Of a DNA stretch of 64,000 nucleotides, positions 1 to 6,875 are shown piece after piece; the stretch's first letter is position 1, and the number at the start of each line of letters is the position of its first letter. This DNA is from Lutibacter flavus (lineage in GTDB: Bacteria; Bacteroidota; Bacteroidia; Flavobacteriales; Flavobacteriaceae), in NCBI RefSeq assembly GCF_900188355.1, contig NZ_FZNX01000001.1:1204003-1268002 (forward strand). The letters are read 5' to 3'. The notes below the pieces were generated by a model. The model saw only the letters and a program-made list of their open reading frames with translations. It had not been told where the DNA came from and did not search any database. The position numbers and the translations under genes are program-made.

Positions 1-239
1 ATAATGCAGTTGATAAAGTTATTGGAGAACTTCTAATTAACCAATCTATTAAAAATGCAAATTGTTTATTAGTGAGCGGCCGTGTTTCTTATGAAATAAT
101 CTCTAAAGCTTTTATTGCTAAAATACCTTATGTAATTGCTATTTCAGCTTGTTCAACTTTGGCTGTAGATTTTGCAAAAGAATTTGGAATTTGCCTTATT
201 GGATTTTCAAGAGGTAAAAAAGCAACCTTCTACTCTTAG
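1..239 (+). CDS. fdhD: FdhD C-terminus (5' truncated by window edge)
   Basis: Only the last 78 codons are present, in the frame starting at base 3; the stop is TAG at 237-239. The visible part has the FdhD C-terminal signature: VSGRVSYEI, then an alternating helix/strand ending ISACSTLAVDFAKEFGICLIGF and a basic RGKK tail. FdhD is the sulfurtransferase that moves sulfur from IscS to the molybdenum cofactor of formate dehydrogenase-type enzymes, so a molybdoenzyme is probably encoded upstream outside the window. The catalytic cysteines would lie in the missing N-terminal part and cannot be checked. Confidence 0.88.
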   Translation, partial: NAVDKVIGELLINQSIKNANCLLVSGRVSYEIISKAFIAKIPYVIAISACSTLAVDFAKEFGICLIGFSRGKKATFYS

Positions 240-293
240 AAAAATAAACAAAATACACGATTTAACACATAAAATGCATATTTTTATAAATAC

Positions 294-324
294 TTGGTAA
301 ACATTAATATTTATTATACCTTTG
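294..324 (+). promoter_or_regulatory. Bacteroidota-type promoter
   Basis: TTG at 294-296, 20-nt spacer, TACCTTTG at 317-324. This fits the Bacteroidota primary sigma factor consensus TTG-N19-21-TAnnTTTG. No open reading frame follows for more than 300 bases, so the transcript would begin around 330 as a noncoding RNA or a very long leader. Confidence 0.6.
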
Positions 325-570
325 TTTTGTAAGAGCGTCCCTATAATTGCAAATTTTTACGGAGAGAATTTGTAATTCACTGATTTTGACAGTAGAATAC
401 CCAATTTTATTGATAAATAAGTCAGTTTTGCTTTTAATTATCTCCAAAATAGAAGTTTTATTTATTAAAATTTTGAAACGTTTTCAACTCAAATTACAAA
501 TTAAATAACTGTAATAGAGATGATTAAAAGTTTAAATTTTCTTTATTTTTAAAAATAGTTAAAAATAAAG
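325..570 (+). ncRNA. candidate structured noncoding RNA or long leader
   Basis: There is no credible reading frame here, but there are three stems. The first is 346-355 with 367-376 (10 pairs, one wobble). The second is 410-421 with 456-469 (about 12 pairs, two wobbles). The third is a perfect 12-bp arm pair 541-552/559-570 with a 6-nt loop. The GGAGA in the first loop (361-365) is complementary to TCTCC at 441-445, so a pseudoknot is possible. A promoter lies at 294-324, and a separate promoter for the next gene (581-611) sits after the last hairpin, so this looks like its own unit. I do not recognise it as 6S RNA, SRP RNA, RNase P RNA or tmRNA. That it is transcribed and functional is inference. 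Confidence 0.33.
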
Positions 571-580
571 CAGGACATTT

Positions 581-611
581 TTTGATTAAACGTAAGTTTT
601 TTCTAAATTTG
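581..611 (+). promoter_or_regulatory. promoter of the 43-codon peptide gene
   Basis: TTTG at 581-584, 19-nt spacer, TAAATTTG at 604-611. Both elements and the spacing match the Bacteroidota consensus exactly. The predicted start of transcription is near 618, giving a leader of about 27 nt before the ATG at 645. Confidence 0.7.
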
Positions 612-644
612 AGGTTCTTACTAATCATTTAATTCTTACAAATA

Positions 645-776
645 ATGAAAAAATTAAAATTAATTTTCGGATTGCTTATGGTATCTGCTTTTGTTGCAGT
701 AACAGTTTTAACTATCACTTCTTCAGACGATCAAGCTATTAGAAAAGACAGAATTGTTGTTCCTAGAAACGGATAA
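645..776 (+). CDS. 43-aa exported or membrane-anchored peptide
   Basis: The peptide begins MKKLKLIFGL, has a hydrophobic segment at about residues 6-24, then a short polar tail rich in Asp, Arg and Lys that ends VVPRNG. The gene has its own strong promoter (581-611) and a hairpin terminator (826-856), so it is a complete monocistronic unit despite its size. The hydrophobic segment could be a signal peptide, leaving a mature tail of about 18 residues starting near TSSDDQ, or a membrane anchor. I know no named family. The function is unknown; a secreted peptide or a small membrane-protein regulator are possibilities only. Confidence 0.62.
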   Translation: MKKLKLIFGLLMVSAFVAVTVLTITSSDDQAIRKDRIVVPRNG

Positions 777-825
777 ATAAGTTTTTAACAACATATAACA
801 CTTATTTTTTATTTAAAAATTTGAC

Positions 826-856
826 ACCACAAAGAATTTATTTTTTTGTGGTTTTC
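826..856 (+). terminator. hairpin terminator after the small peptide gene
   Basis: The arms ACCACAAA (826-833) and TTTGTGGT (845-852) are perfect complements around an 11-nt loop and are followed by a short T run. The hairpin lies between the small peptide gene and the next membrane protein gene. Confidence 0.55.
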
Positions 857-918
857 TGTTGTTTTAATTTGAAATATTAATTTATAGTTATATATTTATT
901 GATTAAATACCCCGATCA

Positions 919-1401
919 ATGATTAAGAATACAAAAAAATCCTCATTACTTATAGGAAGTATCATTATTGTAATGATCATTTTTATACCATATTTACTTT
1001 ATATTCATGCATTTATAGATGAGAATATTGAAAATTACAGCACATTCTTCGGTACTATAAAAGGTGGACAATATACATATGCTCAAACTTACATTTATAT
1101 ATTATTCTCAAAATTAGCACCTTTATTTTTTCTTTTCATTTGGTTTTTAACCAATAAACATTGGTGGGTTCACGCGCTGATTATACCAATATCAGTTTAT
1201 ATTTTTCAAACAGTATCAATAATTAATGATAGTGAAGAAGTTGTTGATAATGTTGAATTTATTTACACGGTACCAATTGCTGTAGTTGTACTGTTAATTT
1301 TGTATTTTGTAAGAAGTAAAATATCTACTTATATTCAAGCTGTTGATTTAAAAAGAGAAATGGATGAAAATATGCAAGGCCCTAAAACCTTTGGGGAGTA
1401 G
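919..1401 (+). CDS. conserved four-TM membrane protein, function unknown
   Basis: 160 residues with four hydrophobic helices at about 11-31, 58-78, 84-101 and 114-131. The loops carry acidic residues, and the charged C-terminal tail (about 135-160) is predicted cytoplasmic. There is no catalytic motif and no lipobox. I recall similar small integral membrane proteins as hypothetical proteins in Flavobacteriaceae, but I cannot name a family. It sits between the small peptide gene and manA with intergenic gaps on both sides, so it is probably transcribed alone. The start is the first ATG after an AT-rich leader with no alternative nearby. Confidence 0.75.
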   Translation: MIKNTKKSSLLIGSIIIVMIIFIPYLLYIHAFIDENIENYSTFFGTIKGGQYTYAQTYIYILFSKLAPLFFLFIWFLTNKHWWVHALIIPISVYIFQTVSIINDSEEVVDNVEFIYTVPIAVVVLLILYFVRSKISTYIQAVDLKREMDENMQGPKTFGE

Positions 1402-1459
1402 CATTAACTTTATAATAACTACTTTTTTATTTAAAATATCAATGATTGCATAAATATCA

Positions 1460-1491
1460 TTGAATTTTACATATTTATTCATTTATTTTTG
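1460..1491 (+). promoter_or_regulatory. manA promoter with overlapping inverted repeat
   Basis: TTG at 1460-1462, 21-nt spacer, TATTTTTG at 1484-1491, predicting a leader of about 47 nt before manA. The TTG is also the end of an inverted repeat, CAATGAT (1440-1446) and ATCATTG (1456-1462) with a 9-nt spacer. A protein bound there would cover the upstream element. Operator function is inference. Confidence 0.45.
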
Positions 1492-1544
1492 TCTTCTAAA
1501 ATTTATTTTACAATTATTATTATCAATTTTTCTATACAAAAAAA

Positions 1545-2516
1545 ATGAACTTATATCCTTTAAAATTTGAGCCACTTTATAAATATCGTATTTGGGGTGG
1601 TGAAAAATTAAAAACTGTTTTAAATAAAAATTATAACGACCAAAACATTGGTGAATCTTGGGAAATCTCTGATGTTAAAGGAGATGAAACTAAAGTTATA
1701 AACGGAGATCTTGAAGGTTTCACTTTAAAACAATTGATTCAAAAATTTAAAGGAGATTTTGTTGGAAAGCATGTTTATGAAACTTACGGTGATGAATTTC
1801 CATTACTTATTAAATTTATTGATGCTAAAACACCGTTATCAATTCAGGTTCATCCTAGTGATGAATTGGCAAAAGAACGACATGATTCATTTGGAAAAAA
1901 TGAAATGTGGTATATTATGCAATCAGACGAAGGAGCTGAGCTAATTGCTGGTTTTAAAGGAAAAGTTTCAAAAGAAACTTATAAAAAACATCTTAAAAAT
2001 TCAACTATTACCTCTATTTTAAATGTTGAAAAAGTAAAAGAAGGAGATACTTTTTATATTCCTACTGGAAGAGTTCATGCGATTGGTTCTGGAGTTCTAT
2101 TAGCCGAAATTCAGCAAACCTCTGATATTACTTATCGAATCTACGATTATGATAGAGTTGATAGTAAAACTGGAGAACAAAGAGAATTACATAATGATTT
2201 AGCAATTGATGTTATTGATTATAAGGTACATGATAATTATAAAACAGAATACTTAAAAGAGAAAAATGTTTCAAACACTTTAGTCCATTCTCCTTATTTT
2301 AAAACAAATATCATTTTTTTAGCAGGCGAAATTGAAAAAGATTATTCCAAACTCGATTCTTTTGTTATTTATATTTGTGTTGACGGTGAATTTGATTTAG
2401 AATGTGAAAATACAATATATTCATTAAAAAAAGGGGAAACTATTTTAATACCTGCTTCAATTGATACTATTAGATTAAAAGGAGATTCAGCAAAAATATT
2501 AGAAGTTTCTTTATAA
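1545..2516 (+). CDS. manA: mannose-6-phosphate isomerase, class I
   Basis: This cytoplasmic zinc enzyme interconverts mannose 6-phosphate and fructose 6-phosphate, feeding mannose into glycolysis or GDP-mannose synthesis for surface polysaccharides. At 323 residues it is the short bacterial form. The cupin zinc site is visible: Q101 and H103 in QVHPSD, E120 in KNEMWY and H178 in GRVHAIG. The N-terminal motif EPLYKYRIWGG is typical of the family. A promoter lies at 1460-1491, and the gene ends at a long palindromic terminator shared with the convergent peroxiredoxin gene. Confidence 0.95.
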   Translation: MNLYPLKFEPLYKYRIWGGEKLKTVLNKNYNDQNIGESWEISDVKGDETKVINGDLEGFTLKQLIQKFKGDFVGKHVYETYGDEFPLLIKFIDAKTPLSIQVHPSDELAKERHDSFGKNEMWYIMQSDEGAELIAGFKGKVSKETYKKHLKNSTITSILNVEKVKEGDTFYIPTGRVHAIGSGVLLAEIQQTSDITYRIYDYDRVDSKTGEQRELHNDLAIDVIDYKVHDNYKTEYLKEKNVSNTLVHSPYFKTNIIFLAGEIEKDYSKLDSFVIYICVDGEFDLECENTIYSLKKGETILIPASIDTIRLKGDSAKILEVSL

Positions 2517-2524
2517 ACTACTAA

Positions 2525-2580
2525 AGAAGAAATTTAGGGTTAACATTATTTATAAATAATGTTAACCCTAAATTTCTTTT
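2525..2580. terminator. two-way terminator, near-perfect long palindrome
   Basis: The arms 2529-2552 and 2553-2576 are exact 24-base reverse complements with no unpaired centre. An A-rich flank lies on the left and a T-rich flank on the right, so the hairpin can end transcription from both directions. It separates manA (+) from the peroxiredoxin gene (-), whose TAG stop at 2568-2570 lies inside the right arm. Confidence 0.9.
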
Positions 2581-3095
2581 AGTTTTTTCAAGGCATTTTT
2601 GATATGCTTTTCGGCCCCAAACTGACTATTAAATATATATTGAACAATTCCATTTTTATCAACAATATAAGTTACTCTACCCGGTAAAAAAATTAAACTA
2701 TTTGGCACTCCAAAAAGTTTTCGAACTTTATTTTCTGTATCAGCTAATAAAATAAAAGGCAAATTATATTTCTCTTCAAACTTTTTATGCGATGCAACAT
2801 TATCACCACTAATTCCTATTACTAAAGAACCTAAATCGGTAAATTTTTCAAAATCATCCCTAAATTTACAAGCCTCTTTTACACATCCTGGAGTATCCTC
2901 TTTCGGGTAAAAATAGATAACCATTGGTTGATTTATTTCATCATTTACAGTAAATAAATTTCCGTTTTGATCTATTAAGGTAAATGCAGGAACAGTATTT
3001 CCAACTTCAATTTTCTTCATGGCTGAATTATTATTTTTTGAAATAAGGATTAATGCTAATATAATAATGGCAATTATAAAAATTATTTTTTTCAT
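2568..3095 (-). CDS. membrane-anchored thioredoxin-dependent peroxiredoxin (Bcp/PrxQ type)
   Basis: This is a thiol peroxidase that reduces hydrogen peroxide and organic peroxides. The N-terminus MKKIIFIIAI and following residues to about 20 form a membrane anchor or uncleaved signal, placing the catalytic domain in the periplasm. The domain shows YFYPKEDTPGC with peroxidatic Cys71 and resolving Cys76 five residues later, the atypical 2-Cys arrangement of PrxQ, and a later VIGISGD motif. The ATG at 3095 is chosen because the only upstream in-frame start (TTG, 3119) would put eight polar residues before the anchor. It is divergent from the deaminase gene with 55 nt between starts. Most family members are cytosolic, so the anchor is a notable addition. 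Confidence 0.88.
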   Translation of the reverse strand: MKKIIFIIAIIILALILISKNNNSAMKKIEVGNTVPAFTLIDQNGNLFTVNDEINQPMVIYFYPKEDTPGCVKEACKFRDDFEKFTDLGSLVIGISGDNVASHKKFEEKYNLPFILLADTENKVRKLFGVPNSLIFLPGRVTYIVDKNGIVQYIFNSQFGAEKHIKNALKKLKEI

Positions 3096-3150
3096 TTTTA
3101 AATTTTCAACAAATATCAAATAAAAATAATGAAATACGTATTTTCGTAAA

Positions 3151-4158
3151 ATGAAGTTATTTATTGAGAATTTACCTAAAGCAGAATTACATTTACATAT
3201 CGAAGGATCCTTTGAGCCTAGTTTAATGTTTAAAATTGCTGAAAGGAATAAAATAGAAATCCCTTTTAATTCTATTGAAGAAATTGAAAAAGCTTATAAT
3301 TTTAATTGTTTACAAGATTTTCTTGATATCTATTACCAAAGTGCTAATGTGTTAATTAAAGAGCAAGATTTTTACGATTTAACCTATAGTTATTTAGAAA
3401 AATGCGCAGCACAAAATGTTCGACATACCGAAATTATGTTTGACCCTCAAACACATACTAAAAGAGGAGTTTCTTTTAAAACAGTAATTGATGGAATAAC
3501 AAAAGCTTGTGAAGCTGCTGAAGAAAATATAGGTGTAACTTCTTTATTAATAATGAGTTACTTACGTCATTTAAGCGAAGAAGATGCATTTAAAACATTA
3601 AAAGAATCGATACCGTTTAAAAATAAAATAACTGCAGTAGGCTTAGATTCCTCCGAACAAGGAAACCCTCCATCAAAATTTAAAAATGTTTTTGAAGCTT
3701 CTGTAAATGAAGGGTATATTCCGGTAGCACACGCAGGTGAAGAAGGTCCGGCAGCATATGTTTGGGAGGCAATTGATATTTTAGGAATTAAAAGAATTGA
3801 TCACGGAAACAATTGTTTGCAAGATGAATCTTTAATAAAAGAAATAGTGAAACGCGATATGGCCTTAACTATTTGCCCACTTTCTAATACTTCTTTGCAT
3901 GTTGTTGATGATTTAAAAAACCATCCATTAAAAAAGATGCTTGATTTAGGTTTAAAAGCAACCATAAACTCGGATGATCCAGCTTATTTTGGGGGACAGG
4001 TAAATAGAAATTATATAGAAATCCAAAAAGCTCTAAACCTTAGTAAATCAGACTTATACCTGTTAGCTCAAAACTCTTTTAAGTATTCATTACTAAATGA
4101 AGATAAGAAACAACAATATTTGAACGAATTAGAAGTTTATTACATAAATAACAAGTAA
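3151..4158 (+). CDS. add: adenine/adenosine deaminase family protein (features of adenine deaminase)
   Basis: This cytoplasmic zinc aminohydrolase of purine salvage releases ammonia from adenine or adenosine. The metal and catalytic residues are all present: H14 and H16 in ELHLHIEG, H194 and E197 in HAGEEG, H218 in RIDHGN, and D275/D276 in NSDDPAYFGG. The segments GLDSSEQGNPPSKF and SDDPAYFGG are closer to the yeast Aah1-type adenine deaminases than to classical adenosine deaminase, which would make hypoxanthine from adenine. Annotation pipelines usually call such proteins adenosine deaminase; the substrate is therefore an inference. Confidence 0.85.
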   Translation: MKLFIENLPKAELHLHIEGSFEPSLMFKIAERNKIEIPFNSIEEIEKAYNFNCLQDFLDIYYQSANVLIKEQDFYDLTYSYLEKCAAQNVRHTEIMFDPQTHTKRGVSFKTVIDGITKACEAAEENIGVTSLLIMSYLRHLSEEDAFKTLKESIPFKNKITAVGLDSSEQGNPPSKFKNVFEASVNEGYIPVAHAGEEGPAAYVWEAIDILGIKRIDHGNNCLQDESLIKEIVKRDMALTICPLSNTSLHVVDDLKNHPLKKMLDLGLKATINSDDPAYFGGQVNRNYIEIQKALNLSKSDLYLLAQNSFKYSLLNEDKKQQYLNELEVYYINNK

Positions 4159-4194
4159 TTTTAGCCCCTAAAATAAAATCAAATTAAAAATCAA

Positions 4195-4785
4195 ATGAAA
4201 AAAAGTACATTTTCACTATTAATTATCTTATTTATCTCAATTAATTTATTTAGTCAAACTAACAAACAATTTGATGATTCAGGATCTATAAAAGATCAAT
4301 TTGACAATTTAATTAACAATTCTAACAAATACCAAGATTACAAGGTTGTTAAGTTAAATTGGCTGCAACAACTTAAAACTAACGTAAATGATTCTTTAAG
4401 TGTTTCGAAAAAAGAGATTTTGAGTTCTTCTAATATTATAAACTCTCAAAAAAATAAAATTGATAGTTTAAAAACAGCACTGAGTTCAACAAAAACGGAG
4501 ATAAGTACATTAAATAGCCAAATTGAAAGTATTTCGTTTTTAGGAATTCAATTTGAAAAGGGATTATTTAAAACAATAATGTTATCTATAATTGGTGCAT
4601 TAGCTTTAATTTTAATATTCTTTATTTCTAAATTTAAACAAAGTAATAGTATTACTAAACAAACTAAAAATGATTTAAAGGAAGTTGAAGAAGAATATGA
4701 AGATCATAGAAAAAAAGCATTAGAAAGAGAGCAAAAAGTAATGCGAAAACTACAGGATGAACTAAATAAACAGAAAAAAGACTAA
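4195..4785 (+). CDS. exported coiled-coil protein with one TM segment
   Basis: 196 residues. A signal peptide (about 1-20, ending LFSQT) is followed by a polar stretch with NRYQ-like NKYQDYKVVKLNWL, a predicted coiled coil (about 78-112), a transmembrane helix (about 124-145) and a second charged helical tail rich in Glu, Lys and Arg (about 155-196). I recall close homologues across Flavobacteriaceae, often labelled tRNA (guanine-N1)-methyltransferase. No SAM-binding or TrmD knot motif is visible, so that label looks wrong. The architecture suggests an envelope protein that passes through the inner membrane. The role is unknown. Confidence 0.78.
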   Translation: MKKSTFSLLIILFISINLFSQTNKQFDDSGSIKDQFDNLINNSNKYQDYKVVKLNWLQQLKTNVNDSLSVSKKEILSSSNIINSQKNKIDSLKTALSSTKTEISTLNSQIESISFLGIQFEKGLFKTIMLSIIGALALILIFFISKFKQSNSITKQTKNDLKEVEEEYEDHRKKALEREQKVMRKLQDELNKQKKD

Positions 4786-4861
4786 CTGAATTAACATTCT
4801 ATTATATTTATCTTAAATTATACCTTAAATTTAAACCACATTAATTAAAAATTTTTTGACA

Positions 4862-5071
4862 ATGAAAAAAAACATGGGAAACTCAGATAAATTGATAAGA
4901 TTATTAATTGCTGTTGTAATTGCTGCTTTGTATTACACAAAAGTAATTGATGGTACAGTTGCTATTGTTTTAATGGCGGTTGGTATAATTTTACTATTAA
5001 CCAGTTTACTAAATTTTTGTCCGCTTTACAAAATATTTGGATTAAATACCTGTAAAATCCCTAAAAATTAG
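4862..5071 (+). CDS. DUF2892 small membrane protein
   Basis: 69 residues. The pattern is that of DUF2892 (YgaP-like inner-membrane domain): MKKNMGNSDKLIRLL at the start, two hydrophobic helices at about 11-30 and 34-54, and the ending FCPLYKIFGLNTC, whose FCPLY...GxNTC motif is typical. The function of the family is unknown; fused versions accompany rhodanese domains. The ATG at 4862 is preferred over an in-frame TTG six bases upstream. Confidence 0.85.
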   Translation: MKKNMGNSDKLIRLLIAVVIAALYYTKVIDGTVAIVLMAVGIILLLTSLLNFCPLYKIFGLNTCKIPKN

Positions 5072-5099
5072 GCGATTTCTATACGTTTTTCATCAAAAA

Positions 5100-5510
5100 T
5101 TAATCTCCGGAATAAGTTACGAAGTTTCTTGGCGTTTCATAAAGTGTAATTGTCAATTCTAAATTATTTTCGATTTTAGATCGTAATTTATTCCAAATAA
5201 TAACTGAAATATTCTCTGCAGTTGGGTTTAAAGTTTTAAACTCAGGAACTTCTTCATTTAAATTTTTATGGTCAAATTGGTCTTCAATTTCAGTTTCAAT
5301 AAGAGATTTTAAAATTTTCATATCCATTACAAATCCAGTCTCCGGATGTATTTCACCTTTTACAGATACAATTAATTCATAATTATGACCGTGATAATTA
5401 GGATTTGCACATTTTCCAAACACATTAGCGTTACGGGCATCGGTCCAATCAGCATTGTATAATCTATGTGCTGCGTTAAAATGTGCTTTTCTATTTACGG
5501 TTACTTTCAT
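5100..5510 (-). CDS. queD: 6-carboxytetrahydropterin synthase (QueD/PTPS family)
   Basis: This enzyme converts 7,8-dihydroneopterin triphosphate to 6-carboxy-tetrahydropterin, the second step to queuosine in tRNA. The 136-residue protein shows the zinc histidines in FNAAHRL and HGHNY, the catalytic cysteine in FGKCANPNYHGH, and the pterin-binding end ETPRNFVTY. Related eukaryotic enzymes make 6-pyruvoyl-tetrahydropterin; QueD is the usual bacterial role. It follows idi by 2 nt on the minus strand, so the two are co-transcribed. Confidence 0.88.
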   Translation of the reverse strand: MKVTVNRKAHFNAAHRLYNADWTDARNANVFGKCANPNYHGHNYELIVSVKGEIHPETGFVMDMKILKSLIETEIEDQFDHKNLNEEVPEFKTLNPTAENISVIIWNKLRSKIENNLELTITLYETPRNFVTYSGD

Positions 5511-5512
5511 TT

Positions 5513-6031
5513 TTATTGCTTTATAAAATCGTAAAATTTTTCAAAAATTATTTTAAACCACTCTGTATAAATCTCAGGTTTTAAATCAATATCTTCTTTA
5601 ACCTCTTCAACAGTCATAAATTTATAACTTTCTACCTCTTCCCTATTTATTTTAGGCTTACCATTATAATAACCAACCATAATATGGTCTAATTCATGTT
5701 CGGTCAATCCATTATCAAAAGGAGCTTTATAAATAAATGAAGTTTTTTCTTCCAACTCACAAACAAAACCCATTTCTTCTTGCAAACGTCTTTTACCAGC
5801 TTCAATATTTGTTTCTCCATTCCGTTGATGACTACAACAGGTATTTGTCCATAATAAAGGTGAATGGTATTTATCAGCTGCACGTTGTTGCAACATTAAT
5901 TGGTTTTTATTATTAAAAACAAATACAGAAAATGCTCTATGTAAAACAGCTTTTTCATGTGCTTCCATTTTTGGCATTAACCCAATTTGTTCATCTTTCT
6001 CATTCACTAAAATTACTTGTTCTTCTATCAT
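5513..6031 (-). CDS. idi: isopentenyl-diphosphate delta-isomerase, type I
   Basis: This enzyme interconverts IPP and DMAPP, supplying isoprenoid precursors for menaquinone side chains, undecaprenyl carriers and carotenoids. It has a Nudix fold with the active-site cysteine in WTNTCCSH, the metal-binding glutamates of the Nudix box around AGKRRLQEEMG, and the second conserved motif TEHELDH. The ATG at 6031 is chosen: a GTG at 6046 is in frame, but it overlaps a TAAATTTG box (minus strand, 6046-6053), which places the mRNA start just upstream of 6031. It is the first gene of an idi-queD pair. Confidence 0.92.
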   Translation of the reverse strand: MIEEQVILVNEKDEQIGLMPKMEAHEKAVLHRAFSVFVFNNKNQLMLQQRAADKYHSPLLWTNTCCSHQRNGETNIEAGKRRLQEEMGFVCELEEKTSFIYKAPFDNGLTEHELDHIMVGYYNGKPKINREEVESYKFMTVEEVKEDIDLKPEIYTEWFKIIFEKFYDFIKQ

Positions 6032-6046
6032 ATTTTTATAAAACAC

Positions 6047-6355
6047 AAATTTACAATTTTAAACATAGAGAATAAAATAAAATTAAAATTTTATATATCG
6101 CTTATTATCATATACTTACGTAGTTTAACATAATATTTAGAAAACATTAACAATTTATATGTTGTAACATCTAATGTTTAAACTTATTTTTGCATTGAAA
6201 ATATATGTTATTACAATTAGCTATATTTTAAGTTAAATTGTTCTTCTGGAGCAATTAATTAATGTTCTTTTTTATTAAATAGATTGTGTAAAATAAACTA
6301 TAACTAGTTGAAAATTGCACAGTCTTTTTTTTATTTTTGTATAAATTAAGTATTT
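6047..6355. other. 309-nt intergenic region with divergent promoters
   Basis: This stretch separates idi (-) from the MarR gene (+). On the minus strand a TAAATTTG box lies at 6046-6053. On the plus strand there are two promoter-like pairs: TTG 6162-6164 with TATTTTTG 6185-6192 (20-nt spacer), and TTG 6308-6310 with TATTTTTG 6332-6339 (21-nt spacer). The downstream pair would give a very short MarR leader; the upstream pair would give a leader of about 155 nt or a small RNA. No reading frame or strong hairpin is visible between them. Confidence 0.5.
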
Positions 6356-6802
6356 ATGAAAGTTCCAGATGAATTAAAAAGTGCAAAAGATAATGAATTC
6401 CTTAGAGCAAGGTTAAACATACATTTTACTCATAATTATTTAAAATATCATTTATTAGATGTTATAAAACCAATAAAATTACCTCTTAATCAATTTACGG
6501 TTTTAAGAATCTTAAAAGTTGAATACCCTGAAAACTGCTCAATAAACGGTATTAAAGAACAAATGTTTGATAAAAATTCTGACGTTAGCCGGTTGGTTGA
6601 TAGATTATTAGTTAAAAAATTGGTTGTTAGAAAAGAATGTAAAACAGACAGAAGACAAAAAGAGATTCAAATTACCCAACGTGGTATTGATTTATTCAAA
6701 AAAATAAACAATCATGATGACCTTTTAAACAGTAGAATAAATCATTTATCGCTTGAAGAAGTTACGCAATTAAATAATCTTTTAGAAAAAATTAGAATTT
6801 AA
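6356..6802 (+). CDS. MarR-family winged-helix transcriptional regulator
   Basis: 148 residues. The helix-turn-helix and wing are clear: the recognition-helix region DVSRLVDRLLVKKLV is followed by the wing RKECKTDRRQKEIQITQRG, which has the conserved DRRQ of MarR proteins. The flanking N- and C-terminal helices would form the dimer interface. The protein binds DNA in the cytoplasm; its ligand and targets are unknown. Members usually regulate a neighbour, but here the divergent idi-queD pair is 300 nt away and prfC has its own promoter, so the target may be elsewhere. Confidence 0.88.
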   Translation: MKVPDELKSAKDNEFLRARLNIHFTHNYLKYHLLDVIKPIKLPLNQFTVLRILKVEYPENCSINGIKEQMFDKNSDVSRLVDRLLVKKLVVRKECKTDRRQKEIQITQRGIDLFKKINNHDDLLNSRINHLSLEEVTQLNNLLEKIRI

Positions 6803-6825
6803 CTCTTCTTATCTTAAAGTTCCAA

Positions 6826-6856
6826 TTGCCAATTCATCTATTTAGCCATATATTTG
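6826..6856 (+). promoter_or_regulatory. prfC promoter
   Basis: TTG at 6826-6828, 20-nt spacer, TATATTTG at 6849-6856. It lies entirely in the 73-nt gap after the MarR gene, and predicts a leader of about 13 nt before the ATG at 6876. Confidence 0.65.
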
Positions 6857-6875
6857 CCCACTTAAAAATTAACAG

